Positions 1 through 6,803 are shown, counted from the first letter of the stretch. The stretch: 6,900 nt of DNA from an uncultured Candidatus Saccharibacteria bacterium (GCA_947253405.1 CAMXZF010000034.1:1-6900); one strand, 5' to 3'. Numbers and translations: made by a program. Notes: generated from the letters alone by a model not told the origin.

Positions 1-47
1 GATTATCCAGGACGTCTCGTGGGCTCGGAGATGTGTATAAGAGACAG
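1..47 (+). other. Untrimmed Illumina Nextera adapter (not genomic)
   Basis: Bases 29-47 are the 19-bp Tn5 mosaic end AGATGTGTATAAGAGACAG. Together with 14-28 (GTCTCGTGGGCTCGG) they give the complete 34-nt Nextera read-2 transposase adapter. The 13 bases before it fit the rest of the library molecule: GAT at 1-3 matches the end of the P7 flow-cell sequence, and 4-13 (TATCCAGGAC) sits where a 10-nt i7 index belongs. Genomic sequence therefore begins at 48. This is library carry-over at a contig end, not a transposon in the organism. Any reading frame entering this stretch is artificial. Confidence 0.97.
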
Positions 48-131
48 ATTATATACTTTTCCACACCCCCACCCTTTAACTACAGCTTGATCAAATTGCT
101 TGACTTTTTTAATTTTTATTTTATTATACAT
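48..131 (-). CDS. Possible 5' fragment of an unidentified gene downstream of ftsQ
   Basis: After the ftsQ stop, the minus strand has AGGGGGCG (145-152), then ATG at 131, then 28 codons with no stop up to the adapter junction at 47/48. The predicted start is Met-Tyr-Asn-Lys followed by a Lys/Ile-rich stretch. The AGGGGG element resembles the ribosome binding sites of ftsW and ftsQ in this operon, and no terminator separates it from ftsQ. Against it: the spacer is long (13 nt), 28 open codons is weak evidence, and I recognise no family. In other bacteria ftsA or ftsZ often follows ftsQ, but nothing visible here supports either. It may simply be intergenic sequence. Confidence 0.25.
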
Positions 132-155
132 ATTTTATTGTATTCGCCCCCTACT

Positions 156-1064
156 CTATTTCCAATAAGCTTTAGACGGTATGCGCACATCAACATATTG
201 CGGTTTAATATTATTATTATCAATATATCTTGTCATAACCATGATGTCTGAAGCTTGAGAAGCGGCATCACGATCAATTTGCGCCTTAAACGGATATGGC
301 CGATCTTGCAGAAATAGCTCAATATAGCGAACGCTACCCTTTGGTATAGTTACGCGCTGAACTTTAGCACCTTGTGACTCAATATTAACCACTAATTTAC
401 CCACAAATCCCAGAAAATTAGCCGAAGCTGCTAATCGGCCATCTAGTTTAATGCCACTATTATCCTCAATGGCAACTAATGGTATAGTGAAGTAATTACG
501 CGAAAAAACAATGCCATTACTGTCGACAAAACTAGCCTTACCGCCATTAACCCAAGTTGCCACCGGCTTACGCAATTCAATCACCAAGTTACCTTGCGCT
601 ATACCAGCTGGCTTAATATGTACACTTTTTATCTCTGGCGCTACCTCAAATACATAGTTCTTCAAAACACTGCTCCGCCGAATAAACCCTAGGCGCTCAA
701 AAGAATTTTTACTAAAATAGCTATTTACAATATCCTTGTAATGATTTTTGTCAGTGTCGCTTAATCTAATGCCAGCTGAATTTTCCCCAACCACAATAAC
801 ATCGCTAATATCGCCACAAAACTGCATCATAACTGCCAAACAAAATACAAATAAACCCACTACTACGACAAATAAAGATAGTAATCGTCGGCGCAACACT
901 CTAAGCCGATTTAGCTTTTTGCGTTCAGACAGTTTAGTATTATCAGAGCTAAATTTAGATAGCGTTACGCCCTGTCGATAGCTCGCCATATCAAAACTTT
1001 TTTCGGCATCATTTTCTTGATGCCTAATCCGCCTATTTTTTTGAAACTTATTACTTAGACTCAT
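156..1064 (-). CDS. ftsQ: Cell division protein FtsQ/DivIB-like
   Basis: A 302-residue bitopic membrane protein of the divisome, where FtsQ family members link early ring components to FtsL, FtsW and FtsI. Residues 1-60 are a strongly basic cytoplasmic tail ending in RVLRRR. One membrane helix spans about 61-82. Residues about 86-165 resemble the POTRA domain and run into the family-like RKPVATW. Then come FVDSNGIVF (179-187) and a C-terminal beta region ending in YVDVRIPSKAYWK, the typical FtsQ end. The ATG lies 14 nt inside murG, and GAGGGGG sits 6 nt before it, which fits translational coupling. An internal Met at 26 is a less likely start. The stop is TAG. Sequence identity to model FtsQ is low, so the call rests on topology, the C-terminal motif and last place in the dcw cluster. 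Length is normal for the family. Confidence 0.85.
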   Translation of the reverse strand: MSLSNKFQKNRRIRHQENDAEKSFDMASYRQGVTLSKFSSDNTKLSERKKLNRLRVLRRRLLSLFVVVVGLFVFCLAVMMQFCGDISDVIVVGENSAGIRLSDTDKNHYKDIVNSYFSKNSFERLGFIRRSSVLKNYVFEVAPEIKSVHIKPAGIAQGNLVIELRKPVATWVNGGKASFVDSNGIVFSRNYFTIPLVAIEDNSGIKLDGRLAASANFLGFVGKLVVNIESQGAKVQRVTIPKGSVRYIELFLQDRPYPFKAQIDRDAASQASDIMVMTRYIDNNNIKPQYVDVRIPSKAYWK

Positions 1065-2250
1065 TTATTGCCCCCTCAATCATATCAACCATACCACCTA
1101 AAGAATCCTTGCGAGCAAATTTTGCTAAATTATTAGCCAGTTTAGTGCGCGTAGCCTTATTATTAAGCGTTTCTATAATTAAATCATAAAGTAAATAAGG
1201 CTGCTTTTTTAAGGTCATTTGATCAAGCACCAAGGCAGCGCCAGCCCTTTGGTATACTTTGGCATTTTTAGTCTGATGATCGCCCGCTAAATAAGGCGAA
1301 GGTATTAATATGGTAGCAGCCGCAACACTAGCCAGCTCAGCCATTGTGGTTGCTCCTGCCCTAGTTATAACTAAATCGCTAGCCTGGATTAACTTAGCCG
1401 TATCAGGCATAAAACTAATTGTTTTAATATAAGTGCGTTGCTCTTTTGTCAGCAAAAAATTAACCTTTTTATCCTTTCCTGTCAACAATACAACATTAAT
1501 TTTTTTACTAGTTAGGTCATGCGCATTTCTTTGTATTAAAGCATTAATGTCACTAGATCCTAGACCTCCGCCCATAGCTAACACTAGTGGTCTTCTGTAG
1601 TGTTTTAAGCTCAAACCCTTCTTAATAGCATCTTTTTGGCTAGTAATCTTAATTTCATTGCCTGCTAATTTAGTAAAATTAGGTCGCACTGGTATACCTA
1701 TAAACTCAGTGCGTGATTTAGGATAAGAAGGATAGCTGTTAACTGGGGCGCCTGTACCAATTTTTAACGCCCAACGCGCTAAAATACGATTAGTCAAGCC
1801 AGCAACCGTATCGCTATCATGAATAACTAGCGGTATATTAAGAACATGAGCTAGCACTCCAACCGGTAAGCATACATAACCACCCTTACAAAAAATCACA
1901 TCTGGTCGCCAACTTAATAGCTTGCAAAAGCTAACTATAAAACCTGCTAGAATTTTAAATAAATCAATAAAATTTGGTATATGTGTTTTGGTGATATGAT
2001 ACCAGCTAAAATAGCGGTACCACCAAGATAGATTGGCGTAACGTCGCAATTTTCCAGCTGGAATAACTTCAACTTTAGCAAGTGAACCAATTAGTTTTTT
2101 AGCTTGTACCTGAAATTTTTTGTCGCACCAAACTCGCACCTCTAAGTCTGTTTGCTGCCTTAAATTAGCCCGGTTTTTTAGCTCTTTAATAACGGCTACT
2201 ATTGGCGTAATGTGACCACCGCTGCCCCCGCCGACGCAAAGAATCTTCAC
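1051..2250 (-). CDS. murG: UDP-GlcNAc:lipid I N-acetylglucosaminyltransferase MurG
   Basis: The GT-B glycosyltransferase that adds GlcNAc to lipid I to give lipid II on the inner face of the membrane. The N-terminal glycine motif GGGSGGHITP is at 7-16 (His13). The acceptor-domain GGYVCLPVG starts at 123 and HDSDTVAGLTN is at 144-154. The C-terminal donor domain has GGGLGSS (227-233), TRAGATTMAEL (296-306, with Glu305 at the ribose-binding position) and DHQTKNA (324-330). The start is GTG. It is fixed by the N-terminal motif directly after it and by AAAGGAG 7 nt upstream. It overlaps the end of ftsW by 65 nt and the start of ftsQ by 14 nt. At 399 residues it is longer than the usual 350-360. 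The extra length is mostly an aromatic, hydrophobic segment at about 69-113, which may help it sit on the membrane. Confidence 0.95.
   Translation of the reverse strand: MKILCVGGGSGGHITPIVAVIKELKNRANLRQQTDLEVRVWCDKKFQVQAKKLIGSLAKVEVIPAGKLRRYANLSWWYRYFSWYHITKTHIPNFIDLFKILAGFIVSFCKLLSWRPDVIFCKGGYVCLPVGVLAHVLNIPLVIHDSDTVAGLTNRILARWALKIGTGAPVNSYPSYPKSRTEFIGIPVRPNFTKLAGNEIKITSQKDAIKKGLSLKHYRRPLVLAMGGGLGSSDINALIQRNAHDLTSKKINVVLLTGKDKKVNFLLTKEQRTYIKTISFMPDTAKLIQASDLVITRAGATTMAELASVAAATILIPSPYLAGDHQTKNAKVYQRAGAALVLDQMTLKKQPYLLYDLIIETLNNKATRTKLANNLAKFARKDSLGGMVDMIEGAINESK
1071..1077 (-). promoter_or_regulatory. Ribosome binding site of ftsQ
   Basis: GAGGGGG lies 6 nt before the ftsQ ATG, inside the Glu-Gly-Ala codons near the end of murG. 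Relative to AGGAGG it has G for A, which still pairs with the anti-Shine-Dalgarno as a G-U wobble. It supports the start at 1064, although that overlaps murG. Confidence 0.75.
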
Positions 2251-3580
2251 CCTTTTTCTCCTTTACACTATTAAACCGTCGATGCGATACATAACGCGAT
2301 ATCGCAAACACTATACCTAAACCAAACATAGAACATATCATAGATGTCCCGCCAAAACTAACAAACGGCAATGTTATACCAGTTAGCGGTATAATATGAG
2401 TCATTGCGCCGATATTTAAAACTACATGAGATCCTAACCAGCCAAACACACCAGCTACAACTAAACGTAAATAATAATTTTCAGTATAATCAATTTTCTC
2501 TAGAATAATCTTTAATAGATAGACAAAAGCGCCTAAAAGAGCTACTACACCAATAAAGCCTAGCATTTCGGCAATAATGGCAAAAATCGAATCGTTCACC
2601 GCCTCTGGCAGCCAACCAAATGCTTGCACCGACTTACCTAGGCCTCTACCCATTAATCCACCAGAGCCAATAGCAATCATCGCTTGATTAATGTGATAAT
2701 CGGTGGCAGCATTACCGTTACCAAAAAACGTAGCCACTCTCTCTAAACGGTGTGGCGCAACAATGATAGACACCACCCCCATTGCGACCGCCGAACCTAA
2801 AATATACCCGATATAACGCCAACTAATGCCTGAAATAATTAGCTGCGTTAACATTATTGCCATTAAAGCTAAGGCTGTGCCTAAATCTTTTTGTAGGCCA
2901 GCAATTACCACCATCACAATCAGCATAATAGTGAAAAACTTTAATAGTGTCTCTAGTGAGCTCAGCCGATTTTTGGAAGCCTGACAAGCAAGCATGCTGG
3001 CCATAACAAACAGCAGGCCTAATTTTAATATCTCAGCTGGCTGAAAAGACAAGCCAGAAATAGCATACCATCGACAAGCACCTAATTTACAAGAAGCTAT
3101 TGGAATTTTTAGCGCACCCAAAATTGGCAAAGCTAGGCAAATAATTAAGCCAAACAAAAAAACTTTATTGCCATGTTTACGCCACCAATCTAGAGGTATT
3201 TGGCCAGCAGCAAAAAAAGCGGCTATGCCCGCCACTAAGAATAGCACCTGTTTTATCATATAGACATTAGCAACTTTGTCGTCACCACCAGAAATGGCTG
3301 GTATGATCGAAAATAACACCACTAACCCAACAAGCGATAAGACTAGCATAATTACTGGCAAACGATAGTCTGGGCGGTGTTTACGCCCAAGCTTTAAAGC
3401 ACCATCGTTGTCGAGTAATGTAGATTTTATAAAATCGGCTAACTGTTTAGTTCGGCGCGGACTACTGGTGTTAGATTTGTTTAATTTTACCCAATCGCCC
3501 CTACTGTATCGGTGTGTATTGCGGCTAAAATTTACACTCGGTCGCTGGCTCTCCCCCCTAGAACGAGCGGTCTGACTCAT
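2186..3580 (-). CDS. ftsW: Septal peptidoglycan polymerase FtsW (SEDS family)
   Basis: A 464-residue polytopic SEDS glycosyltransferase that polymerises lipid II with its partner FtsI. After a polar, Arg/Ser/Asn-rich cytoplasmic extension (1-72) come about ten hydrophobic segments. Family motifs are RWYAISGLSFQPAEILKLG (170-188), QKDLGT (230-235, with Asp232 at the position of the essential SEDS aspartate), GRGLG then LPEAVNDSIFA (from 324), and ITLPFVSFGGTS (402-413). Cys164 and Cys169 flank LGA just before the RWY motif, in a probable outside loop. The ATG overlaps the mraY stop by 4 nt (ATGA), with AGGGGGTG 7 nt upstream. The C-terminal tail of about 20 residues is encoded in sequence shared with murG. 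FtsW fits better than RodA because it is followed by murG and preceded by ftsI and mraY. Confidence 0.93.
   Translation of the reverse strand: MSQTARSRGESQRPSVNFSRNTHRYSRGDWVKLNKSNTSSPRRTKQLADFIKSTLLDNDGALKLGRKHRPDYRLPVIMLVLSLVGLVVLFSIIPAISGGDDKVANVYMIKQVLFLVAGIAAFFAAGQIPLDWWRKHGNKVFLFGLIICLALPILGALKIPIASCKLGACRWYAISGLSFQPAEILKLGLLFVMASMLACQASKNRLSSLETLLKFFTIMLIVMVVIAGLQKDLGTALALMAIMLTQLIISGISWRYIGYILGSAVAMGVVSIIVAPHRLERVATFFGNGNAATDYHINQAMIAIGSGGLMGRGLGKSVQAFGWLPEAVNDSIFAIIAEMLGFIGVVALLGAFVYLLKIILEKIDYTENYYLRLVVAGVFGWLGSHVVLNIGAMTHIIPLTGITLPFVSFGGTSMICSMFGLGIVFAISRYVSHRRFNSVKEKKGEDSLRRRGQRWSHYANSSRY
2257..2264 (-). promoter_or_regulatory. Ribosome binding site of murG (decides GTG start)
   Basis: AAAGGAGA lies in the ftsW codons for Val-Lys-Glu-Lys, with AAAGGAG 7 nt before the GTG at 2250. 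There is no ATG close by in frame, and the glycine motif of MurG follows after six residues. This site therefore establishes a GTG start and a genuine 65-nt overlap with ftsW. Confidence 0.85.
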
Positions 3581-4617
3581 TTAATAGCACCCCCTGCTAA
3601 AGTTATGATTAAGCCGATAATGGCAAACACTACACCAATTAACCAAAAACGCATAGTAACTTTAGTTTCTGGCCAGCCAATTGCCTCTAGGTGGTGATGT
3701 ACTGGAGCGGATAAAAATATTTTTTTACCATGACGTAATTTTTTAGATGTAAGTTGTATTATAACTGAACCAGCCTCTAGAACAAAGACAATCCCAATAA
3801 TAGGTAAAACAAATAAAGTATCTGTTAACATGGCAACTACAGCTAAAGAGCAGCCCAATGAAAACGACCCAACATCGCCCATGAAAAAGCGTGCTGGATA
3901 GATATTAAACCAAATATAACTGACTAAGGCGCCCATAATGGCAAAGCAAAAACCTGCTAAGCCAAACTGATGATCAAGTAGAGCAATCGCTGCATAAGCC
4001 GTAAAAGCAATCGCTGCTAATCCGCCCGACAATCCATCTAAGCCGTCAGATATATTAACTGCATTACCTGTAGCTACTACCACAAAGGCAAATATCGGTA
4101 TAATCCACCAACCAACATTCCAAGAACCAACAAAAGGTACATGTATTTCGTGTACACCGAGTTTAGCATAAAAGAACCAACCTAGAATCAAGCCAATCAA
4201 GCTAATAAGGGCAAATTTAATCGGTGCGCGCATACCAGCAATACCCTTGCCGTGTGAGCGTATATTAAATATATCGTCAACTAACCCCACTAAAGCGCAA
4301 CCCACTAGGGCAGCCAAAGGTAGCCAAGTCTGCTCTCTTGAAAGATTAGCAAATACTGTAACTAGCGCAATTGATACAACAAAAATTAAACCGGCCATGG
4401 TAGGTATGTTGCGACGATGCTTAGCGGCATGTAGCTTCTCATAAACTTTAGCCGAACCACCGCCCATTGCGGCATGACGCATTTGCTTCCAAAACTTATA
4501 TTTATAGGCAAAATAGGTATAAACTGGCGTTAGCACCATCGATAAAACAAATGACATCATTCCTAGCCCGAAAACCTTTAGTAGTGGCTCGGTTAAATGT
4601 TGCAAAATATCATTCAT
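3577..4617 (-). CDS. mraY: Phospho-MurNAc-pentapeptide transferase MraY
   Basis: An integral membrane enzyme that transfers phospho-MurNAc-pentapeptide from UDP to undecaprenyl phosphate, making lipid I. At 346 residues it is normal in length, with about ten membrane segments. Active-site motifs are all present: LVDDIFNIR with the Asp114-Asp115 pair, NAVNISDGLDGL (185-196), FNIYPARFFMGDVGS (237-251, Asp248), and the PVHHH triad (His307-309). The first cytoplasmic loop reads HRRNIPTMAG where many family members have GTPTMGG, a modest variation. The last helix ends in AGGAIK. The start overlaps the ftsI stop by 4 nt (ATGA), with AAAGGAG 7 nt upstream inside the ftsI C-terminal codons. No murE or murF lies before it and no murD after it, unlike the classical cluster. 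Confidence 0.97.
   Translation of the reverse strand: MNDILQHLTEPLLKVFGLGMMSFVLSMVLTPVYTYFAYKYKFWKQMRHAAMGGGSAKVYEKLHAAKHRRNIPTMAGLIFVVSIALVTVFANLSREQTWLPLAALVGCALVGLVDDIFNIRSHGKGIAGMRAPIKFALISLIGLILGWFFYAKLGVHEIHVPFVGSWNVGWWIIPIFAFVVVATGNAVNISDGLDGLSGGLAAIAFTAYAAIALLDHQFGLAGFCFAIMGALVSYIWFNIYPARFFMGDVGSFSLGCSLAVVAMLTDTLFVLPIIGIVFVLEAGSVIIQLTSKKLRHGKKIFLSAPVHHHLEAIGWPETKVTMRFWLIGVVFAIIGLIITLAGGAIK
3588..3595 (-). promoter_or_regulatory. Ribosome binding site of ftsW
   Basis: AGGGGGTG sits 7 nt before the ftsW ATG, in the Ala-Gly-Gly-Ala codons at the end of mraY. It matches AGGAGGTG except for one G for A, which can pair as G-U. Confidence 0.8.
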
Positions 4618-6380
4618 TTAGAAACTCCTTTATATTGAATCATAAAATTACTCATAGCATCAAAAATCGGTTGTGCTGCAGCCGATCCGGAATAGCCTCC
4701 GTTATGAGCATCATCAACTCTAACCATTATTGCATATTTTGGTGTTTTCGTCTTATCAGCACCATAACCAATATAGCTACCAGTTGTTAAAGTATCTGAA
4801 TATTTACCCGTAATCGGATCGACTTTCTGCGCCGTACCTGACTTACCGCCCACCATGTAACCATTATCCTTTACGCGACCGTTCGCGCCTAGAAAACGAG
4901 CTTGATATAGCATGTCCCTTAAAGTTTCACTAACCGGTGTTTTTAAAACATTATCCGAAACTAACTTTGGCTGATTTTCGCTTATTTTACCAGTACTTTT
5001 ATCAAGTGTACCCAATTCTATCGTAGGTTTATAATATTTGCCACCATTAATTGCAGCCGAAAAAGCTGAAATCACCTGGATCATCGTTAGTTGTTCGCCT
5101 TGGCCAAAAGCCATATTAGCATAAAGAACACGTGCACCATTAGGTGTATTTGGCTTATATATTACGCTATCCTGTTCATTTGCCTGCTCGATACCAGTAA
5201 TGGCGTTCATTCTATAATTATTTACCATATAATTATAGAATTTCTGTCGCCCCGCTAGATTAATTGATCCCCCACCCATTTGCTCAAGCGTCCAAACCGA
5301 TCCAGTATTAAGTGAATATTGTAGTAACTGCATTGGCGTCATATTTTGGCCGTCAATTGCCCGCTCAACATTACAGATCTTAGCGTCATCAACCATAATG
5401 CACCCAGGGTTGTAAAATGTTGAGTTAGCATTAATTACACCCATATCCAGACCGGCACCAACTGTAAATAACTTCATTACCGAGCCAGGTTCGTATGGAT
5501 TCATTGTAATATTATTTTGATACGCACTAGAAGATTCAACCTTGCCATAATTGGTTGGATCATAAGAAGGTAAATTTGCCATTGCCATAACTCGACCATT
5601 CTGAGGATCCATTATCACTAAACTCCCCTTTGTGGCTCTTGCATGCTTTAAACCATCAGCTAAAATTTGTTCGGCTTGACTTTGGATATTGCGGTCAATG
5701 CTTAATACAATATTTTTACCGTCCTGCGCTGGCACACTTATATCTTGACTACCAATTGTTAAAGGTATGCGCCTAACATCAGTAACAGCCTGTAATAGCC
5801 CCTCTTTACCTTTTAGCTTATCATTAGCATATTGCTCAATACCGTATTGGCCGTCACCATCAGCATTAACGAAACCTAATGTTTGCGCAGCTAAACTGCC
5901 CTCTGGATAAACTCTTTCTGTGCTAGCTTGTAGTCCGATCCCATAAAGATCGGCCCGCTTAATTTTTTCTGCTTGCTCTTGATTTATCTTTTTTGCTAAT
6001 ACAATATACTGCTTTTTCTTATTAGTTATTTCTGAAAAACTGTCCTTGATTAGGCTGTCGCCAACTACATCGTTTAATAAGCCCTTGACTTTATCGACAT
6101 CTTTAATTGAAGAAGGATCGGCAAACAAAGTGTATACCGTTTTATTTAACACTAACGGCGCAATATTGCCGTCATTGTCTCTAACATAGATTTGCCCACG
6201 AACAGGATTAATGGTTTGCTTATTAAGCTGCATTTTATCAGCTTTCTTGGCATACTCTTTATGGTCAATCACACTAATAAAACCTAAACGGATTAAAAAA
6301 AATCCCATCAATACTAATAGGAAAATTTTCAAACCATCCGCTCGGCTAGAGACACTAAAGAGTCGCTTCATGATGATCAT
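4614..6380 (-). CDS. ftsI: Class B penicillin-binding protein FtsI (PBP3-type transpeptidase)
   Basis: A septal D,D-transpeptidase, 588 residues, anchored by one N-terminal helix (about 17-36) with its catalytic domain outside. The pedestal domain begins with PVRGQIYVRDNDG (59-71). The transpeptidase domain carries YEPGSVMK (Ser300 nucleophile, Lys303), SLN (356-358) and GGKSGTA (511-517). No transglycosylase or PASTA domain is seen, so it is class B. Cys327 and Cys336 lie between the SxxK and SxN motifs and could form a disulfide. Position between ftsL-like and mraY favours FtsI over the elongation PBP2. Two in-frame starts are possible, Met1 (6380) and Met4 (6371). Neither has a Shine-Dalgarno, and a hairpin lies just upstream. 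The last codons contain the mraY ribosome binding site. The stop is TGA within ATGA. Confidence 0.95.
   Translation of the reverse strand: MIIMKRLFSVSSRADGLKIFLLVLMGFFLIRLGFISVIDHKEYAKKADKMQLNKQTINPVRGQIYVRDNDGNIAPLVLNKTVYTLFADPSSIKDVDKVKGLLNDVVGDSLIKDSFSEITNKKKQYIVLAKKINQEQAEKIKRADLYGIGLQASTERVYPEGSLAAQTLGFVNADGDGQYGIEQYANDKLKGKEGLLQAVTDVRRIPLTIGSQDISVPAQDGKNIVLSIDRNIQSQAEQILADGLKHARATKGSLVIMDPQNGRVMAMANLPSYDPTNYGKVESSSAYQNNITMNPYEPGSVMKLFTVGAGLDMGVINANSTFYNPGCIMVDDAKICNVERAIDGQNMTPMQLLQYSLNTGSVWTLEQMGGGSINLAGRQKFYNYMVNNYRMNAITGIEQANEQDSVIYKPNTPNGARVLYANMAFGQGEQLTMIQVISAFSAAINGGKYYKPTIELGTLDKSTGKISENQPKLVSDNVLKTPVSETLRDMLYQARFLGANGRVKDNGYMVGGKSGTAQKVDPITGKYSDTLTTGSYIGYGADKTKTPKYAIMVRVDDAHNGGYSGSAAAQPIFDAMSNFMIQYKGVSK
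4624..4631 (-). promoter_or_regulatory. Ribosome binding site of mraY
   Basis: AAAGGAGT, with AAAGGAG 7 nt before the mraY ATG, is formed by the Lys-Gly-Val codons near the ftsI C-terminus. It is a near-perfect Shine-Dalgarno, and with the ATGA overlap it indicates coupling of mraY to ftsI translation. Confidence 0.85.
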
Positions 6381-6388
6381 ATTATATA

Positions 6389-6439
6389 ATACTGAATAAT
6401 TATCAGGCTAAAGACTGGCTAAACGCAATTATTCAGCAT
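6389..6439 (-). promoter_or_regulatory. Inverted repeat / hairpin spanning ftsL stop and ftsI leader
   Basis: Plus-strand arms CTGAATAATT (6392-6401) and AATTATTCAG (6427-6436) are perfect reverse complements. In the minus-strand RNA the stem extends through a G-U pair and two more pairs, to 13 pairs at 6389-6401/6427-6439, with a 25-nt loop. It includes the ftsL-like stop codon and ends 8 nt before the ftsI ATG. The stem is AU-rich and so only moderately stable, and no U-run follows, so it is not a standard intrinsic terminator. The loop holds two copies of GGCTAAA (plus strand 6406-6412 and 6417-6423). A translational or RNA-processing role is inference. Confidence 0.5.
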
Positions 6440-6794
6440 AATTTGTACTCGCTGGCGCCACCATTGCCTTAGCCACTTCGCTATTTTTTATATTATTCAA
6501 AGATTGTAATCGAGCGTTTTCAACCTTTAGGTTATCTTGTTCTGCCGCTAGCTGGGTCTTCTTTTGATTAATATCATTAATTTCATAGCTATAGGACCCA
6601 GTTTTGCTAAGCTGCATTAGGTAAATTAGCCCCAATAAAGCCACCAAAAGAAATATCAAGACCGCATTAGCAAAAGGCCCAAGCTTGGCGTTAGCGTTAA
6701 AACCAACTAAATTTTGGTTACGGCCAAAAGCGCCCACCCCCGCATAGCTCTTATTGCCTTGCCTAGATGAAATGAACTCGCGACGTGGTGACAT
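6429..6794 (-). CDS. ftsL: FtsL/DivIC-like bitopic division protein
   Basis: A 121-residue small membrane protein. Residues 1-38 are a polar, Arg/Asn/Gly-rich cytoplasmic tail, about 41-60 form one membrane helix, and about 69-102 form a polar region rich in Gln, Asn, Lys and Glu with heptad-like spacing (a likely coiled coil). That is the FtsL/DivIC layout. Members of this family pair with FtsQ and activate FtsWI. Sequence conservation in the family is very low, so the name rests on architecture and on its place directly before ftsI, where ftsL normally sits. The ATG has AAAGGAAA 9-10 nt upstream. The stop (TAA) falls inside the stem of the hairpin that precedes ftsI. It could equally be called a septum-formation-initiator-like protein. 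Confidence 0.75.
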   Translation of the reverse strand: MSPRREFISSRQGNKSYAGVGAFGRNQNLVGFNANAKLGPFANAVLIFLLVALLGLIYLMQLSKTGSYSYEINDINQKKTQLAAEQDNLKVENARLQSLNNIKNSEVAKAMVAPASTNYAE

Positions 6795-6803
6795 TTTGTT
6801 TTA

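Noticed and set aside
29..47. Tn5 mosaic end as evidence of a mobile element
   Set aside because: It is contiguous with the synthetic Nextera adapter and index, so it is a library artefact.
57..65. TTTTCCACA resembling a DnaA box
   Set aside because: A single 9-mer with one mismatch to TTATCCACA and no other boxes nearby. It is not enough for an origin call, and it lies close to the contig end.
81..110. Possible terminator after ftsQ (TCAA/TTGA stem then T-run on the plus strand)
   Set aside because: The stem is only 4 bp and the T-run is on the plus strand, the wrong direction for this operon. On the minus strand no U-run follows any stem.
33..251. Plus-strand open frame of 72 codons at the contig end
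   Set aside because: It starts inside the Nextera adapter and runs antisense into the end of ftsQ. The product is a low-complexity hydrophobic string.
3512..4790. Plus-strand open frames opposite ftsW, mraY and ftsI (also 748-981 and 6211-6399)
   Set aside because: All lie antisense to genes with full family motifs, have no ribosome binding site or recognisable domain, and are short.
6381..6386. TATAAT on the minus strand immediately before the ftsI ATG, as a leaderless internal promoter starting near Met4
   Set aside because: No -35-like hexamer at suitable spacing, and TATAAT is common in sequence this AT-rich. Kept only as a remote possibility.
156..6794. Alternative genetic code (UGA as Gly) as in some CPR lineages
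   Set aside because: All six proteins are full length without in-frame UGA, and ftsI and mraY end in TGA within ATGA overlaps, so UGA is a stop here.
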